Positions 8,809 to 17,690 of a DNA stretch of 64,000 bases are shown here, piece by piece. The position numbers were made by a program, and so were the translations under genes. Each line of letters opens with the position of its first letter. Position 1 is the first letter of the stretch. The stretch comes from Streptomyces coeruleorubidus (GTDB lineage Bacteria; Actinomycetota; Actinomycetes; Streptomycetales; Streptomycetaceae): assembly GCF_028885415.1 (NCBI RefSeq), contig NZ_CP118527.1, forward strand, positions 3,906,001 to 3,970,000. The letters are read 5' to 3'. Under the pieces are notes generated by a model. It did not search any database. It was not told the origin of the DNA and saw only the letters and a list, made by a program, of their open reading frames with translations.

Positions 8809-10398
8809 ATGGCACAGAGCAGCAGTGTGTACGAGGAGGGGACGAAGCCCGGTGCCGTCCCGGGCGACGGGGACGGCCGGGGAGGTCCTCGTCCCGGCCG
8901 GGGGCGCCGCGTCCTGCGCTGGTCGGCGTCGGCTCTCTCCGTGCTGATCCTCGCTACCGCCGGCGCCGGCTACCTCTACTACAAGCACCTGAACGGCAAC
9001 ATCGAGAAGGGCCGGCGCAGCAGCGGCGACTCCAAGGCGCGCAAGGCCACTCCGAACGCGGCCGGGCAGACACCCCTGAACATCCTGCTGGTCGGCTCCG
9101 ACAGCCGTGACTCCGACGAGAACGTGAAGCTGGGCGGCGCCCGGAAGGACCGCGGCAATCCGCCGCTGGGCGACGTGCAGATGCTCATCCATCTGGCCGC
9201 GGACCGCAAGAGCGCCGCCGTGGTGAGCATCCCGCGCGACACCCGGGTCGACATACCCGAGTGCACCGACCCGAAGACCGGGCGGACGTACCCGCCGGTC
9301 AACACGATCATCAACGCCTCGCTGGCCCGTGGCGGGGCGGGCTGCACGCTGGCGACCTGGGAGAACCTCACCGGTGTCTACGTCGACCACTGGATGACGA
9401 TCGACTTCGCGGGCGTGGTGAAGATGGCGGACGCCATCGGCGGGGTCGAGGTGTGCGTGCGGCAGAACGTGTGGGACCGCCCGCTGCCCGGCGTGTCCGG
9501 CGGCTCGGGTCTGAAGCTGACGGCCGGCCGGAAGAAGGTCCAGGGCGAGCAGGCGCTCCAGTGGCTGCGCACCCGGCACGCCTGGGGCAGCGACCCGCTG
9601 CGGGCCAGGGCGCAGCACATGTACATGAACTCGATGATCCGCACGCTCAAGGCGCAGAACGTCTTCACCGACACCGGCCGGCTGACCGATCTGGCCGAGG
9701 CGGCGACCAGGTCGCTGCACGTGTCAGAGGAGCTCGGCACGGTGAAGAAGCTGTACGACCTGGGGATGCAGCTGAAGACGGTCCCGACGGACCGCATCAC
9801 CATGACGACGCTGCCCACCGCCGCGGACCCGCAGGACCGCAACCACCTGGTCCCGGCCGGCACCGACGCCGACCGGGTGTGGGCCATGATCCGCGACGAC
9901 GTGCCCTTCGACGGCAAGGGCGGGGAGCCGGGCACGAGGAAGGCGGAGAAGGCCGAGGAGGTTTCGCGGGATCCGGCCGCGGCGGACGACGCGATCGGCG
10001 TCCTGGTGCAGAACGCCACGCGCTCCAGCACCCTCGGTCCCGTGAGCGGGCGCGCGGGCGCCGTCGCGCAGTCGCTCGTGGGCAAGGGTTTCACGAAGGC
10101 CGCCGCGGACGCCTCGGGCGCGCTGTCCGAGGAGCGGACCGTGGTGCGCTATCCGAGCGCCGAGCTGGAGGGCGATGCGCAGCGCGTCGCCAAGGCGCTG
10201 GGCGTTCCCGTGAGTTCGGTGAAGCGGTCGACCGACGTCTCCGGCGTCACCGTCGTCGTGGGCGCCGACTGGCGCGAGGGCACGGCCTATCCGAAGCAGC
10301 CGGCTCCGAAGGCCGGGGACCTGCCCGGCGACGCGGACGCCCTCAACGGCTCGGACACCGGGCAGTGCATGGACGTGTACGCGCCCTACCGCTGGTAG
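8809..10398 (+). CDS. LCP family glycopolymer ligase 3 (copy B) with LytR_C domain
   Basis: A 529-residue protein starting at ATG 8809 (MAQSSSVYEEG). The start aligns with that of its paralogue at 12450 (VTQSGVREN); the open frame back to 8290 runs into the IS element. One membrane helix near residue 45 is followed by an LCP domain (LNILLVGSDSRDS, VSIPRDTRVDIP, QWLRTRHAWG) and a C-terminal LytR_C domain (IGVLVQNATRSSTLG, SVKRSTDVSGVT). It differs from copy A in lacking the long Pro-rich N-terminus. The IS110 element ends about 15 nt upstream, so the original upstream region has probably been displaced and expression may now depend on the element. Confidence 0.92.
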   Translation: MAQSSSVYEEGTKPGAVPGDGDGRGGPRPGRGRRVLRWSASALSVLILATAGAGYLYYKHLNGNIEKGRRSSGDSKARKATPNAAGQTPLNILLVGSDSRDSDENVKLGGARKDRGNPPLGDVQMLIHLAADRKSAAVVSIPRDTRVDIPECTDPKTGRTYPPVNTIINASLARGGAGCTLATWENLTGVYVDHWMTIDFAGVVKMADAIGGVEVCVRQNVWDRPLPGVSGGSGLKLTAGRKKVQGEQALQWLRTRHAWGSDPLRARAQHMYMNSMIRTLKAQNVFTDTGRLTDLAEAATRSLHVSEELGTVKKLYDLGMQLKTVPTDRITMTTLPTAADPQDRNHLVPAGTDADRVWAMIRDDVPFDGKGGEPGTRKAEKAEEVSRDPAAADDAIGVLVQNATRSSTLGPVSGRAGAVAQSLVGKGFTKAAADASGALSEERTVVRYPSAELEGDAQRVAKALGVPVSSVKRSTDVSGVTVVVGADWREGTAYPKQPAPKAGDLPGDADALNGSDTGQCMDVYAPYRW

Positions 10399-10441
10399 CG
10401 ACCGTAGAAACAACTCCACTTCTCCATGCGGAATTGGGATG

Positions 10442-10522
10442 GATTGCCCAAATGTATGGACGTTGAATTTGTCATTCAGCGCACATCGACGTTCAACTGG
10501 GCGGATAGTGTGAGCGATCCAG
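10442..10522 (+). promoter_or_regulatory. Conserved upstream region of LCP gene A'
   Basis: Counterpart of 5320-5400. It keeps the blocks ATTGCCCA, GGACGT, GAATTTGTCA, AACTGGGCGG and TAGTGTGAGCGA in the same order and nearly the same spacing ahead of a duplicated gene. Common regulation of A and A' is inferred. Confidence 0.5.
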
Positions 10523-10600
10523 TGCTTCTGTGATGACAAGTACCCGTGCGCCTTCCGGGGGGAGAAGGCGCCGCGTGCCCCGACGGAGGAAACGACAACC

Positions 10601-12358
10601 GTGGACGCGCAACGCCGTGGGCGGGGGGACCAGATCGACCCCGCAGACCAGTGGGTACTCAATCCGAACACCGGCGAATACGAACTGCGACTGTCTCCAT
10701 CCGCAGCGCAATCGCCGGTATCCGGGACACGCGGATCCACTCCCCCGACGGGGGCGGGCGGCCGTACGGCGGAAGCGCGTAAGTCGGCTCCCGGTGACGC
10801 CACTTCACGTGCGGGCGCCACCCGCACCGATGTTCCGCCCCAGCGCCGGCGGCGCGGTGCGCCCGAGGAGCCGCCGCCCGGGCGGCGCGGCGGGCGTCGG
10901 CCGGTGCAGCGGAAGCCGAAGAAGGCCAAGAAGGCGCTGATGTGGACCGGCGGCACGATGGCGTTCGTACTGCTCGGGGTCGGCGCGGCCGGCTACTTCT
11001 ACCTCCGGCACCTGGAGGGCAACGTCACGACGACCGACGTCGGCAGCGCGGGTGCCAGCAACTTCAGCAAGGACGAGGCCTTCAGCATCCTCATCATCGG
11101 CACGGACAAGCGCACCGGTGAGGGCAACGAGGGCTACGGCGACAAGGGCAGTTCCGGGCACGCCGACACCACGATCCTGCTGCACGTCGCCAAGGACCGC
11201 TCCAACGCGACCGCGCTCAGCATCCCCCGGGACCTGATCGTGAACATCCCCGACTGCCCGACGAAGCTGGAGGACGGTTCGGAGAAGATCGTCCCGGGCC
11301 AACAGGGGGTCCGCTTCAACCGGAGCCTCGGGGAGAGCGGCCGGGACCCGGGCTGCACCATGCTCACGGTGGAGGAGAACACCGGCATCGATGTCGACCA
11401 CTTCATGATGGCCGACTTCAACGCGGTGAAGACGCTGACCACGGCGGTGGACGGCGTCGACGTCTGTGTCGAGAAGCCGGTCAACGACAAGGAGTCCAAA
11501 CTCGTCCTGCCCGCGGGCCCGTCGAAGGTCGAGGGCGAGCAGGCCCTCGCGTTCGTCCGTACGCGCAAGAGCTTCGGCAACAGCGGTGACCTGGACCGGA
11601 TCAAGGTGCAGCAGCAGTTCCTGGGCTCCCTCATGCGCAAGATGTCCTCCAGTAACATCCTCACCAACCCCTCGAAGCTGCTGAAGCTGGCCGAGGCCGC
11701 CACCAAGGCGCTCACCGTGGACAAGGCCATCGGCAACGTCGGCACGCTCAAGGACATCGCCCTGGAGCTGAAGAAGGTGCCGACGAAGAACATCGCCTTC
11801 ACGACCGTCCCGGTGAAGGACAACCCGGCGGAGACGGTGAAGGCGACGGTCGTCCTGAACGAGGCGCAGGCCCCCCAGGTGTTCGACATGATCAAGAACG
11901 ACGTCTCGTTCACCGAGGTCAAGGAGCAGAAGAAGAAGGAGAAGGACGCCGAGGCCGCGCGGCTGAAGGGCAGCAAGGCCCCGGCCTCCGAGGTCCGGGT
12001 CCGGGTCCTCAACGGCGGTGCCGTCACCGGCAGCGCGCAGAAGACCCTCCAGTACCTCCAGGTCGAGGAGGGCGTGACCAAGTCCGAGAACGGCGGGAAC
12101 GCGCCCGCCGCACTGGCGAAGACCACGCTCGAGTACGCCCCCGACCAGGCCGACCAGGCCCGCCGCCTCGCCGACATCATGGGGCTGTCGGGGTCGGCGC
12201 TGAAGCCCGGCGAGAGCGTGACCAACTCCCAGGGCCTGCCCGCGATGACCCTGACCCTCGGCAAGGACTTCAAGGGCGCCGGCGTGAAGCTCAACGCCCC
12301 GGTCGAGGCGGCGGACGTGGAGAAGTCCACCGCCGACAAGGTGAAGTGCGCGAGTTGA
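10601..12358 (+). CDS. LCP family glycopolymer ligase 4 (copy A') with LytR_C domain
   Basis: A 585-residue protein starting at GTG 10601 (VDAQRRGRGDQID) with CGGAGGAAAC upstream, as in copy A. The N-terminal block IDPADQWVLNPNTGEYELRL and the C-terminal LytR_C part (GSKAPASEVRVRVLNGGAV) are almost the same as in copy A, while the central LCP domain has diverged more. One membrane helix follows the basic Pro-rich segment. Motifs FSILIIGTDKRTG, SIPRDLIVNIP and AFVRTRKS mark the LCP domain. It is expected to face the cell wall and link glycopolymers to peptidoglycan. It is followed by copy B' in the same direction. Confidence 0.92.
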   Translation: MDAQRRGRGDQIDPADQWVLNPNTGEYELRLSPSAAQSPVSGTRGSTPPTGAGGRTAEARKSAPGDATSRAGATRTDVPPQRRRRGAPEEPPPGRRGGRRPVQRKPKKAKKALMWTGGTMAFVLLGVGAAGYFYLRHLEGNVTTTDVGSAGASNFSKDEAFSILIIGTDKRTGEGNEGYGDKGSSGHADTTILLHVAKDRSNATALSIPRDLIVNIPDCPTKLEDGSEKIVPGQQGVRFNRSLGESGRDPGCTMLTVEENTGIDVDHFMMADFNAVKTLTTAVDGVDVCVEKPVNDKESKLVLPAGPSKVEGEQALAFVRTRKSFGNSGDLDRIKVQQQFLGSLMRKMSSSNILTNPSKLLKLAEAATKALTVDKAIGNVGTLKDIALELKKVPTKNIAFTTVPVKDNPAETVKATVVLNEAQAPQVFDMIKNDVSFTEVKEQKKKEKDAEAARLKGSKAPASEVRVRVLNGGAVTGSAQKTLQYLQVEEGVTKSENGGNAPAALAKTTLEYAPDQADQARRLADIMGLSGSALKPGESVTNSQGLPAMTLTLGKDFKGAGVKLNAPVEAADVEKSTADKVKCAS

Positions 12359-12375
12359 CCCGCTGAGGGCAACTG

Positions 12376-12417
12376 ACAGGCCCGTCGTGCGTCTAACAGG
12401 GGGCAGGACGGGCCTGT
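12376..12417 (+). terminator. Hairpin terminator after LCP copy A'
   Basis: An 11-bp stem, ACAGGCCCGTC (12376-12386) with GACGGGCCTGT (12407-12417), and a 20-base loop lie 17 nt after the stop codon. It is homologous in position to the hairpin after copy A. Copy B' starts only 33 nt later, so B' depends on read-through or on a promoter inside this short gap. Confidence 0.75.
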
Positions 12418-12449
12418 TGCATGCGCCGGGGGCGGGAAGGACCGGGGAA

Positions 12450-14042
12450 GTGACGCAGAGCGGTGTGCGGGAGAACGAAACGCGGCAGGGCGTCCGCCAG
12501 GAACCGGGCCCGGGAGAGACCAAGCCGGCGACGGGCGGCCCAGCCGGTGGCGGGGGCCGGCCCCGGCGTACCCGGCGGCTGCTGAGGTGGTCCGCCGCCG
12601 TGCTCGCCGTCCTCATACTCGGGACGGCCGGAGCCGGATACCTCTACTACCGCCACCTGAACGGCAACATCAAGAAGGACGAGCTGAACCTCGGCGACAA
12701 CAAGGTCGCCGCGCCGACGCCGAACGCCGCCGGGCAGACGCCGCTGAACATCCTGCTCATAGGCTCGGACGCGCGGGACACCGAGGAGAACCAGAAACTC
12801 GGCGGTGCCCGTGAGACGTTCGGCGCCGCGCCGCTGGCGGACGTGCAGATGCTGCTGCACCTGTCCGCCGACCGCACCAACATGTCGGTCATCAGCATGC
12901 CCCGCGACACGCTCGTGAAGATCCCGAAGTGCACCGACCCGGACGACGGGAAGGTGTACCCGGGGACCCAGGGGCGGACGATGACCAACCAGAGCCTCGG
13001 GAACGGCGGCCCGGGCTGCACCGTGGCCACCTGGCAGGAGCTCACCGGCATCCACATCGACCACTTCGTCATGGTCGACTTCGCGGGCGTGGTGTCCATG
13101 GCCGACGCCGTCGGCGGTGTCCCGGTGTGCGTCGACGCCAACATCCACTCGCGCACGTCCGACGGCAAGGGCTCGGGCCTGAAACTGGAGAAGGGCACCT
13201 CGTACATCCAGGGCGAGCAGGCCCTCCAGTGGCTGCGCACCCGCTACGGCTTCGAGGACGGCAGCGACCTCGCCCGCGCCAAGGCCCAGCACATGTACAT
13301 GAACGCGATGGTCCGCCAGCTGCGCGAGAACGCCACGCTCAGCAGCCCGAACAAGCTCCGCAGACTGGCCGAGGAGGCCACCCGGGCACTGACGGTCGAC
13401 CCCGGCCTCGACACCGTCAAGAAGCTCTACGACCTCAGCGACGAGCTGCGCAAGGTGGAGCCGGAGCGCATCACCATGACCACGATGCCCAACCGGTACG
13501 TCGGCGCCCGCGTGGAGCCGACCGAGGACGCCGAGCAGCTGTTCCGGCTGGTGCGGGAGGACATCGCGCTGGACGGCAAGGACAAGGACCGTGAGAAGGC
13601 CGCGGAGAAGGCCTCCGCCGACCCGGCCGCGGCCGACGACGAGATCCCCGTCCAGGTCCACAACGGCACCCGGACCGACACCCTGGCCGCGGCACGCGGG
13701 CGCGCGAGCACGGTGACCGGGCTGCTGAAGGAGCAGGGCTTCGCCCAGGCCGTCGCCGACACCAACGGCTCGTGGAGCCAGGAGCGGACCGTCGTCCGCT
13801 ACCCGAGCGCCGACCTGGAGGGCGACGCCCAGCGGGTCGCCAAGGCCCTCGGGATTCCGCTGAGTTCGGTGAAGCGGTCGACCGACGTCTCCGGCGTCAC
13901 ACTCGTCGTGGGCGCCGACTGGCGCGAGGGCACGGACTACAAGGCGCCGAAGCGCAGCGACAAGACCCCGAAGTCGGCCGATGCGCTCAACGGCGCGGAC
14001 GACAAGGCCTGTATGCACGTGGACCCGGACTTCACCTGGTGA
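12450..14042 (+). CDS. LCP family glycopolymer ligase 5 (copy B') with LytR_C domain
   Basis: A 530-residue protein starting at GTG 12450 (VTQSGVRENETRQG), preceded by GGGAAGGACCGGGGAA. One membrane helix near residue 45 precedes the LCP domain (LNILLIGSDARDT, VISMPRDTLVKIP, QWLRTRYGFEDGSD) and a LytR_C domain (IPVQVHNGTRTDTLA). The C-terminal block SSVKRSTDVSGVT and the following GADWREG are almost unchanged from copy B at the DNA level. As for the other LCP proteins, it probably transfers a lipid-linked glycopolymer to peptidoglycan. It ends the duplicated block and converges on the glycosyltransferase gene. Confidence 0.92.
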   Translation: MTQSGVRENETRQGVRQEPGPGETKPATGGPAGGGGRPRRTRRLLRWSAAVLAVLILGTAGAGYLYYRHLNGNIKKDELNLGDNKVAAPTPNAAGQTPLNILLIGSDARDTEENQKLGGARETFGAAPLADVQMLLHLSADRTNMSVISMPRDTLVKIPKCTDPDDGKVYPGTQGRTMTNQSLGNGGPGCTVATWQELTGIHIDHFVMVDFAGVVSMADAVGGVPVCVDANIHSRTSDGKGSGLKLEKGTSYIQGEQALQWLRTRYGFEDGSDLARAKAQHMYMNAMVRQLRENATLSSPNKLRRLAEEATRALTVDPGLDTVKKLYDLSDELRKVEPERITMTTMPNRYVGARVEPTEDAEQLFRLVREDIALDGKDKDREKAAEKASADPAAADDEIPVQVHNGTRTDTLAAARGRASTVTGLLKEQGFAQAVADTNGSWSQERTVVRYPSADLEGDAQRVAKALGIPLSSVKRSTDVSGVTLVVGADWREGTDYKAPKRSDKTPKSADALNGADDKACMHVDPDFTW

Positions 14043-14048
14043 CGGAAA

Positions 14049-14076
14049 CGGGCCCCTCCCAGGAGAGAGGGGCCCG
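14049..14076. terminator. Bidirectional hairpin between convergent genes
   Basis: A 10-bp stem, CGGGCCCCTC (14049-14058) with GAGGGGCCCG (14067-14076), sits between LCP copy B' and the glycosyltransferase, which converge here. It can serve both transcripts. Confidence 0.85.
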
Positions 14077-14097
14077 AACGCGTGCGTGCGGTGTGCG

Positions 14098-15159
14098 TCA
14101 GCCGGTGGCCGCGTCCGCGTCCGCGTCCGCATTCGCGTTCGCCCGGACCGCCGGACGCCGGCTCGCTATCACCTTGCGGGCCAGCGACCGCGGGCTGGTC
14201 AGGAAGCCCCAGCCCCACGACATGTGCATGGTGACGAGCGCCACGGGGATCTGGAGCCGCGCCTTCAGCGGCAGCCCCTTGCCCGCCGGGACCGAGCCGA
14301 GCAGGATCGCCGCGAGATAACCGCCGGGCACCACGAAACCCCACGGCGTCAGCAGCGCGCCCACCAGGAGCCCGGTCGCGATCGCGCACAGGGCGGTCGG
14401 CGGGGCGAGGTAGCGCAGGTTGATGGACCCCTCGTGGAAGCGGGCGACGACGTGCCGCCAGCGGCCGTAGTCCTTGTACTGCTTGGCGAGCGCCTTCACG
14501 CTCGGCCGCGGCCGGTACGACACCTTGAGCTCGGGCGAGAACCAGATCAGCCCGCCGGCCTCGCGGATACGGAAGTTCAGCTCCCAGTCCTGGGCGCGGA
14601 TGAACTCCACGTTGTAGCCGCCCTGCCGCTCCAGCGCCTCGCGCCGGAAGACACCGAGATAGACGGTCTCGGCCGGGCCCGCCTCCCCGCCCGTGTGGAA
14701 GGAGGCGTTGCCCACCCCGATCTTCGAGGTCATGGCGGCGGCGACGGCGTGCTCCCAGTCGTTCTCGCCCTCGGCGTGCATGATGCCGCCGACGTTCTGC
14801 GCGCCGGTCGCCTCCAGGAGCCGTACCGCGGTGGCGATGTAGTTGGGCGAGAGCATGCCGTGCCCGTCGACGCGGACGACGATCGGGTGGCGGGAGGCGT
14901 TGATCGCCGCGTTCAGGGCGGCAGGCGTACGGCCGGTCGGGTTCGGCACGGTATGCACGCGCGGGTCTTCGGCCACGAGCTCGGCGGCGATCTCGTCCGT
15001 GCGGTCCGTGGACGGACCGAGGGCGATCACGACCTCCATCTCGCCGGCGTACTCCTGCGCGAGGATCGCTTGGACTGCTCCCCGCAGATGCCGTTCCTCG
15101 TCGAGGACGGGCATGATCACGGAAACGGCGGGGAGCCGCACGTCGGGATTGGCGTTCAT
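14098..15159 (-). CDS. Family 2 glycosyltransferase
   Basis: A 353-residue protein; ATG 15159 (MNANPDVRLPAVSVIMPVLD) is taken as start, with GTG 15168 in frame upstream. The GT-A fold begins at VSVIMPVLDEERHL; the nucleotide-sugar and metal region is near VVRVDGHGML (about residue 95) and the acceptor-side motif AQDWELNFRI near residue 190. Hydrophobic helices in the C-terminal third (about residues 245-310) suggest membrane attachment. It probably adds sugars to a lipid-linked precursor at the inner membrane face. Placement among seven LCP genes and a sugar pyrophosphorylase points to a wall glycopolymer, though donor and acceptor are unknown. Confidence 0.87.
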   Translation of the reverse strand: MNANPDVRLPAVSVIMPVLDEERHLRGAVQAILAQEYAGEMEVVIALGPSTDRTDEIAAELVAEDPRVHTVPNPTGRTPAALNAAINASRHPIVVRVDGHGMLSPNYIATAVRLLEATGAQNVGGIMHAEGENDWEHAVAAAMTSKIGVGNASFHTGGEAGPAETVYLGVFRREALERQGGYNVEFIRAQDWELNFRIREAGGLIWFSPELKVSYRPRPSVKALAKQYKDYGRWRHVVARFHEGSINLRYLAPPTALCAIATGLLVGALLTPWGFVVPGGYLAAILLGSVPAGKGLPLKARLQIPVALVTMHMSWGWGFLTSPRSLARKVIASRRPAVRANANADADADAATG

Positions 15160-15286
15160 AGGGGCCACACGTTACCGCGAACGGGGGACACCGGTGCGCG
15201 CCGCCGGGGCGGTGGCGCGGGCCGCAGATCGTATCGGCCTACGGTTTCACGGATCCCACATACGGCCGTCGTCCGGAGGTGTTCCC

Positions 15287-16771
15287 TTGCCCACGCCGCC
15301 GCGGTCCCCTCGGTCCACCGCCGCCCCGCAGCGCCGCCCGCAGCCCTCCCCCGGGCGCGCCCCGCGCAGGCCCGCGCCGCCCGTACGGCGCCTGAAGCCG
15401 CGCTGGGGGATGCGGGTGGTCACCACCCTGTCCGTGGTGGTCCTCGCGTCCGCCGGTATCGGGCACGCGGTGATGACCAGCCTGGACGCGGACATCTCCC
15501 GGGTCGATCCCTTCAAGGACATGAAGAACCGGCCGCAGGGGGGCCACGGCATGAACGTGCTGCTGGTCGGCACCGACGGCCGCGAGAAGATCAGCAAGGA
15601 GGAGCGGCGGAAGTACCGGCTGGGCGGGGCGCCCTGCCACTGCACCGACACGATCATGATCGTGCACATCTCGGAGGACCGGGAGCGGGCGAGTGTGGTG
15701 AGCCTGCCGCGCGACTCCTACGCCGTGATGCCCGCGCACGTCGACCGTACGACGGGAAAGCGGCACGGGGCGCACCCGGTCAAGCTGAACGCGGCGTACG
15801 CCGAGGGCGGGCCGCACCTGACCGTGCGGACGGTGGAGAGCATGACGAAGGTGAAGATCGACCACTACCTGGAGGTCGACTTCGCCAGCTTCATGAGGAC
15901 GGTGGACGTGGTCGGGGGCGTGAAGATCTGCACCGCGGCCCCCCTGAAGGACAGCTACACCGGCCTGAACCTCCCGCCCGGACGGCACACGCTCGCCGGC
16001 GGGCAGGCACTCCAGTACGTACGCGCCCGGCACATCGACGGGGCCTCGGACCTCGGCCGGATGAAACGTCAGCAGCGCTTCATGGCGGCGCTCGTGGAAC
16101 GGATCACCTCCTCGGGGATGCTCCTCAACCCGATGAAGTTCCGGGACGTGACCCGGGCGGTACTCGGTTCGGTGCGGGCCGACAAGGGCTTCGGCACGGA
16201 CGAGATGCTGGACCTGGGCCGGGCCATGCGGAACTTCTCCCCCTCCTCCTCCGAGTTCACGACCGTCCCGATCGGGCGGATGGGATACGCCGTGAAGGGC
16301 GCCGGCTCCACGCTGAAGTGGGACCCCGTGAAGGCGGAGCGGCTCTTCCGCGCCCTGCGCGAGGACCAGCCGCTGTCGGTGCACCGGCCCCGCGGCGCGG
16401 CACGGATCGTCTCGGTCGCCCCCCAGCAGATCCGCGTCCAGGTGGAGAACGGCACGCGCACGCCCGGTCTGGGCCGCCGTGTCGACGCGGCCCTGGCCTC
16501 GACGGGCTTCCGTACGACCCGGACCCCGGTGAACGCCGCCGCCCGCGACGTCAAGCGCACGATCGTCGCCCACGACCCCCGCTGGGACCGCTCCGCCAAG
16601 TCCCTCGCCACGGCCCTGCCGGGCAGCGAACTCCGCCCGGTCAAGGGCCTGGGCCCGACCCTGAAGGTCATCGCGGGCACGGATTTCGAACGCGTACACA
16701 AGGTACGGGCCGAGGACCCGGGGCAGGGCGAGTTCGGGGTGGTGCGGGGGGATGAGGTGGCGTGCTCGTAG
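15287..16771 (+). CDS. LCP family glycopolymer ligase 6 with LytR_C domain
   Basis: A 494-residue protein. TTG 15287 (LPTPPRSPRST) is chosen because GGAGG ends 7 nt upstream; no ATG or GTG in frame is suitably placed, and the longer frame to 14843 overlaps the divergent gene. A Pro/Arg-rich N-terminus and one membrane helix (VVTTLSVVVLASAGIGHAV) precede the LCP domain: MNVLLVGTDGREK, CTDTIMIVHIS, VVSLPRDSYAV, QYVRARHID. A C-terminal LytR_C domain begins near IRVQVENGTRTPG. Conserved Arg and Asp residues are present, so it should be active. It is diverged from the A/B pairs and forms a separate lineage. Confidence 0.9.
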   Translation: MPTPPRSPRSTAAPQRRPQPSPGRAPRRPAPPVRRLKPRWGMRVVTTLSVVVLASAGIGHAVMTSLDADISRVDPFKDMKNRPQGGHGMNVLLVGTDGREKISKEERRKYRLGGAPCHCTDTIMIVHISEDRERASVVSLPRDSYAVMPAHVDRTTGKRHGAHPVKLNAAYAEGGPHLTVRTVESMTKVKIDHYLEVDFASFMRTVDVVGGVKICTAAPLKDSYTGLNLPPGRHTLAGGQALQYVRARHIDGASDLGRMKRQQRFMAALVERITSSGMLLNPMKFRDVTRAVLGSVRADKGFGTDEMLDLGRAMRNFSPSSSEFTTVPIGRMGYAVKGAGSTLKWDPVKAERLFRALREDQPLSVHRPRGAARIVSVAPQQIRVQVENGTRTPGLGRRVDAALASTGFRTTRTPVNAAARDVKRTIVAHDPRWDRSAKSLATALPGSELRPVKGLGPTLKVIAGTDFERVHKVRAEDPGQGEFGVVRGDEVACS

Positions 16772-17013
16772 GGGGCCGGGCAGGGGCGGTCGGGCCTCGG
16801 GCATTCGCGGCGGTCGTTCGTCCCTCGCGGGCTCGCGCCGGCTGATCGGGTCCCGCGCTCTCGCCGTGGTCGGTCCTCCGGCGGTCACACCGGCCAGTCC
16901 TCCCTCGGACACCCGCACCGACCGCTGCCCGCTCCTGCTGACGGCCGTTCGCCCCAGGTGGGCAAGTCCAGGCGCTCGGCGCCACCGCGCCCGCCCCGGT
17001 CGCCGGACCCGCG

Positions 17014-17571
17014 TCAGTCCTCGAACCCCTCCGCCGCCCGCTTCTCCCGCAGTTCCATGATCGCCCGGCGGCGGGCCAGGCGGTGGGTGCGGCGGATCTG
17101 GGCCTCCTGGTAGCGGCGCTTGTCGCGTTCGGTCTCCGGGAGCACCGGGGGGACCCGGCGGGGCTTGCCGTCGGCGTCGACGGCCGCGAAGACGAGGTAG
17201 GCGGAGCCGACCTGGGTGGGCGGGGCGGACTCGTTCCAGCGTTCGGCCAGGACCCGGACGCCGACCTCCATGGAGGTGCGGCCGGTCCAGTTGACCTGCG
17301 CCTTGACGTGGACCAGGTCACCGACGCGGACCGGCTCCAGGAAGGCCATCTCGTCCATGGACGCGGTGACGGCCGGCCCGCCGGAGTGCCGCCCGGCCAC
17401 GGCACCCGCCGCGTCGTCCACCAGCTTCATGATCACCCCGCCGTGCACCGTCCCCAGAAGGTTCGTGTCGTTGTGGGTCATGATGTGGCTGAGGGTGGTG
17501 CGGGAGGCCGAAGTCGGCTTGCCCGGGATATCCGGAGTGCCGGAATCCGCGGCTGGGGCCTGGTCTGTCAT
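17014..17571 (-). CDS. Acyl-CoA thioesterase, hotdog fold
   Basis: A 185-residue protein; ATG 17571 (MTDQAPAADSG) has AGGTAGGGG upstream. The hotdog signature THNDTNLLGTVHGGVIMKLV is clear, with the catalytic-region Asn/Asp and the HGG turn as in the YciA/BFIT type acyl-CoA hydrolases. A C-terminal basic tail (RRTHRLARRRAIMELREKR) extends past the single hotdog domain. It would hydrolyse acyl-CoA thioesters in the cytosol; chain-length preference cannot be read. It is divergent from LCP gene 7 and has no obvious functional link to it. Confidence 0.85.
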   Translation of the reverse strand: MTDQAPAADSGTPDIPGKPTSASRTTLSHIMTHNDTNLLGTVHGGVIMKLVDDAAGAVAGRHSGGPAVTASMDEMAFLEPVRVGDLVHVKAQVNWTGRTSMEVGVRVLAERWNESAPPTQVGSAYLVFAAVDADGKPRRVPPVLPETERDKRRYQEAQIRRTHRLARRRAIMELREKRAAEGFED

Positions 17572-17690
17572 GGCCCCTACCTTATGCCGAGGCGGCATGA
17601 GGGGATTTTGTGTCAGCTTCGCCACAGCCGTGCTCTGATTTTCCGACGACCCTTGTATGCCGTACTACGGGGACCTGCACACTGGGGCGC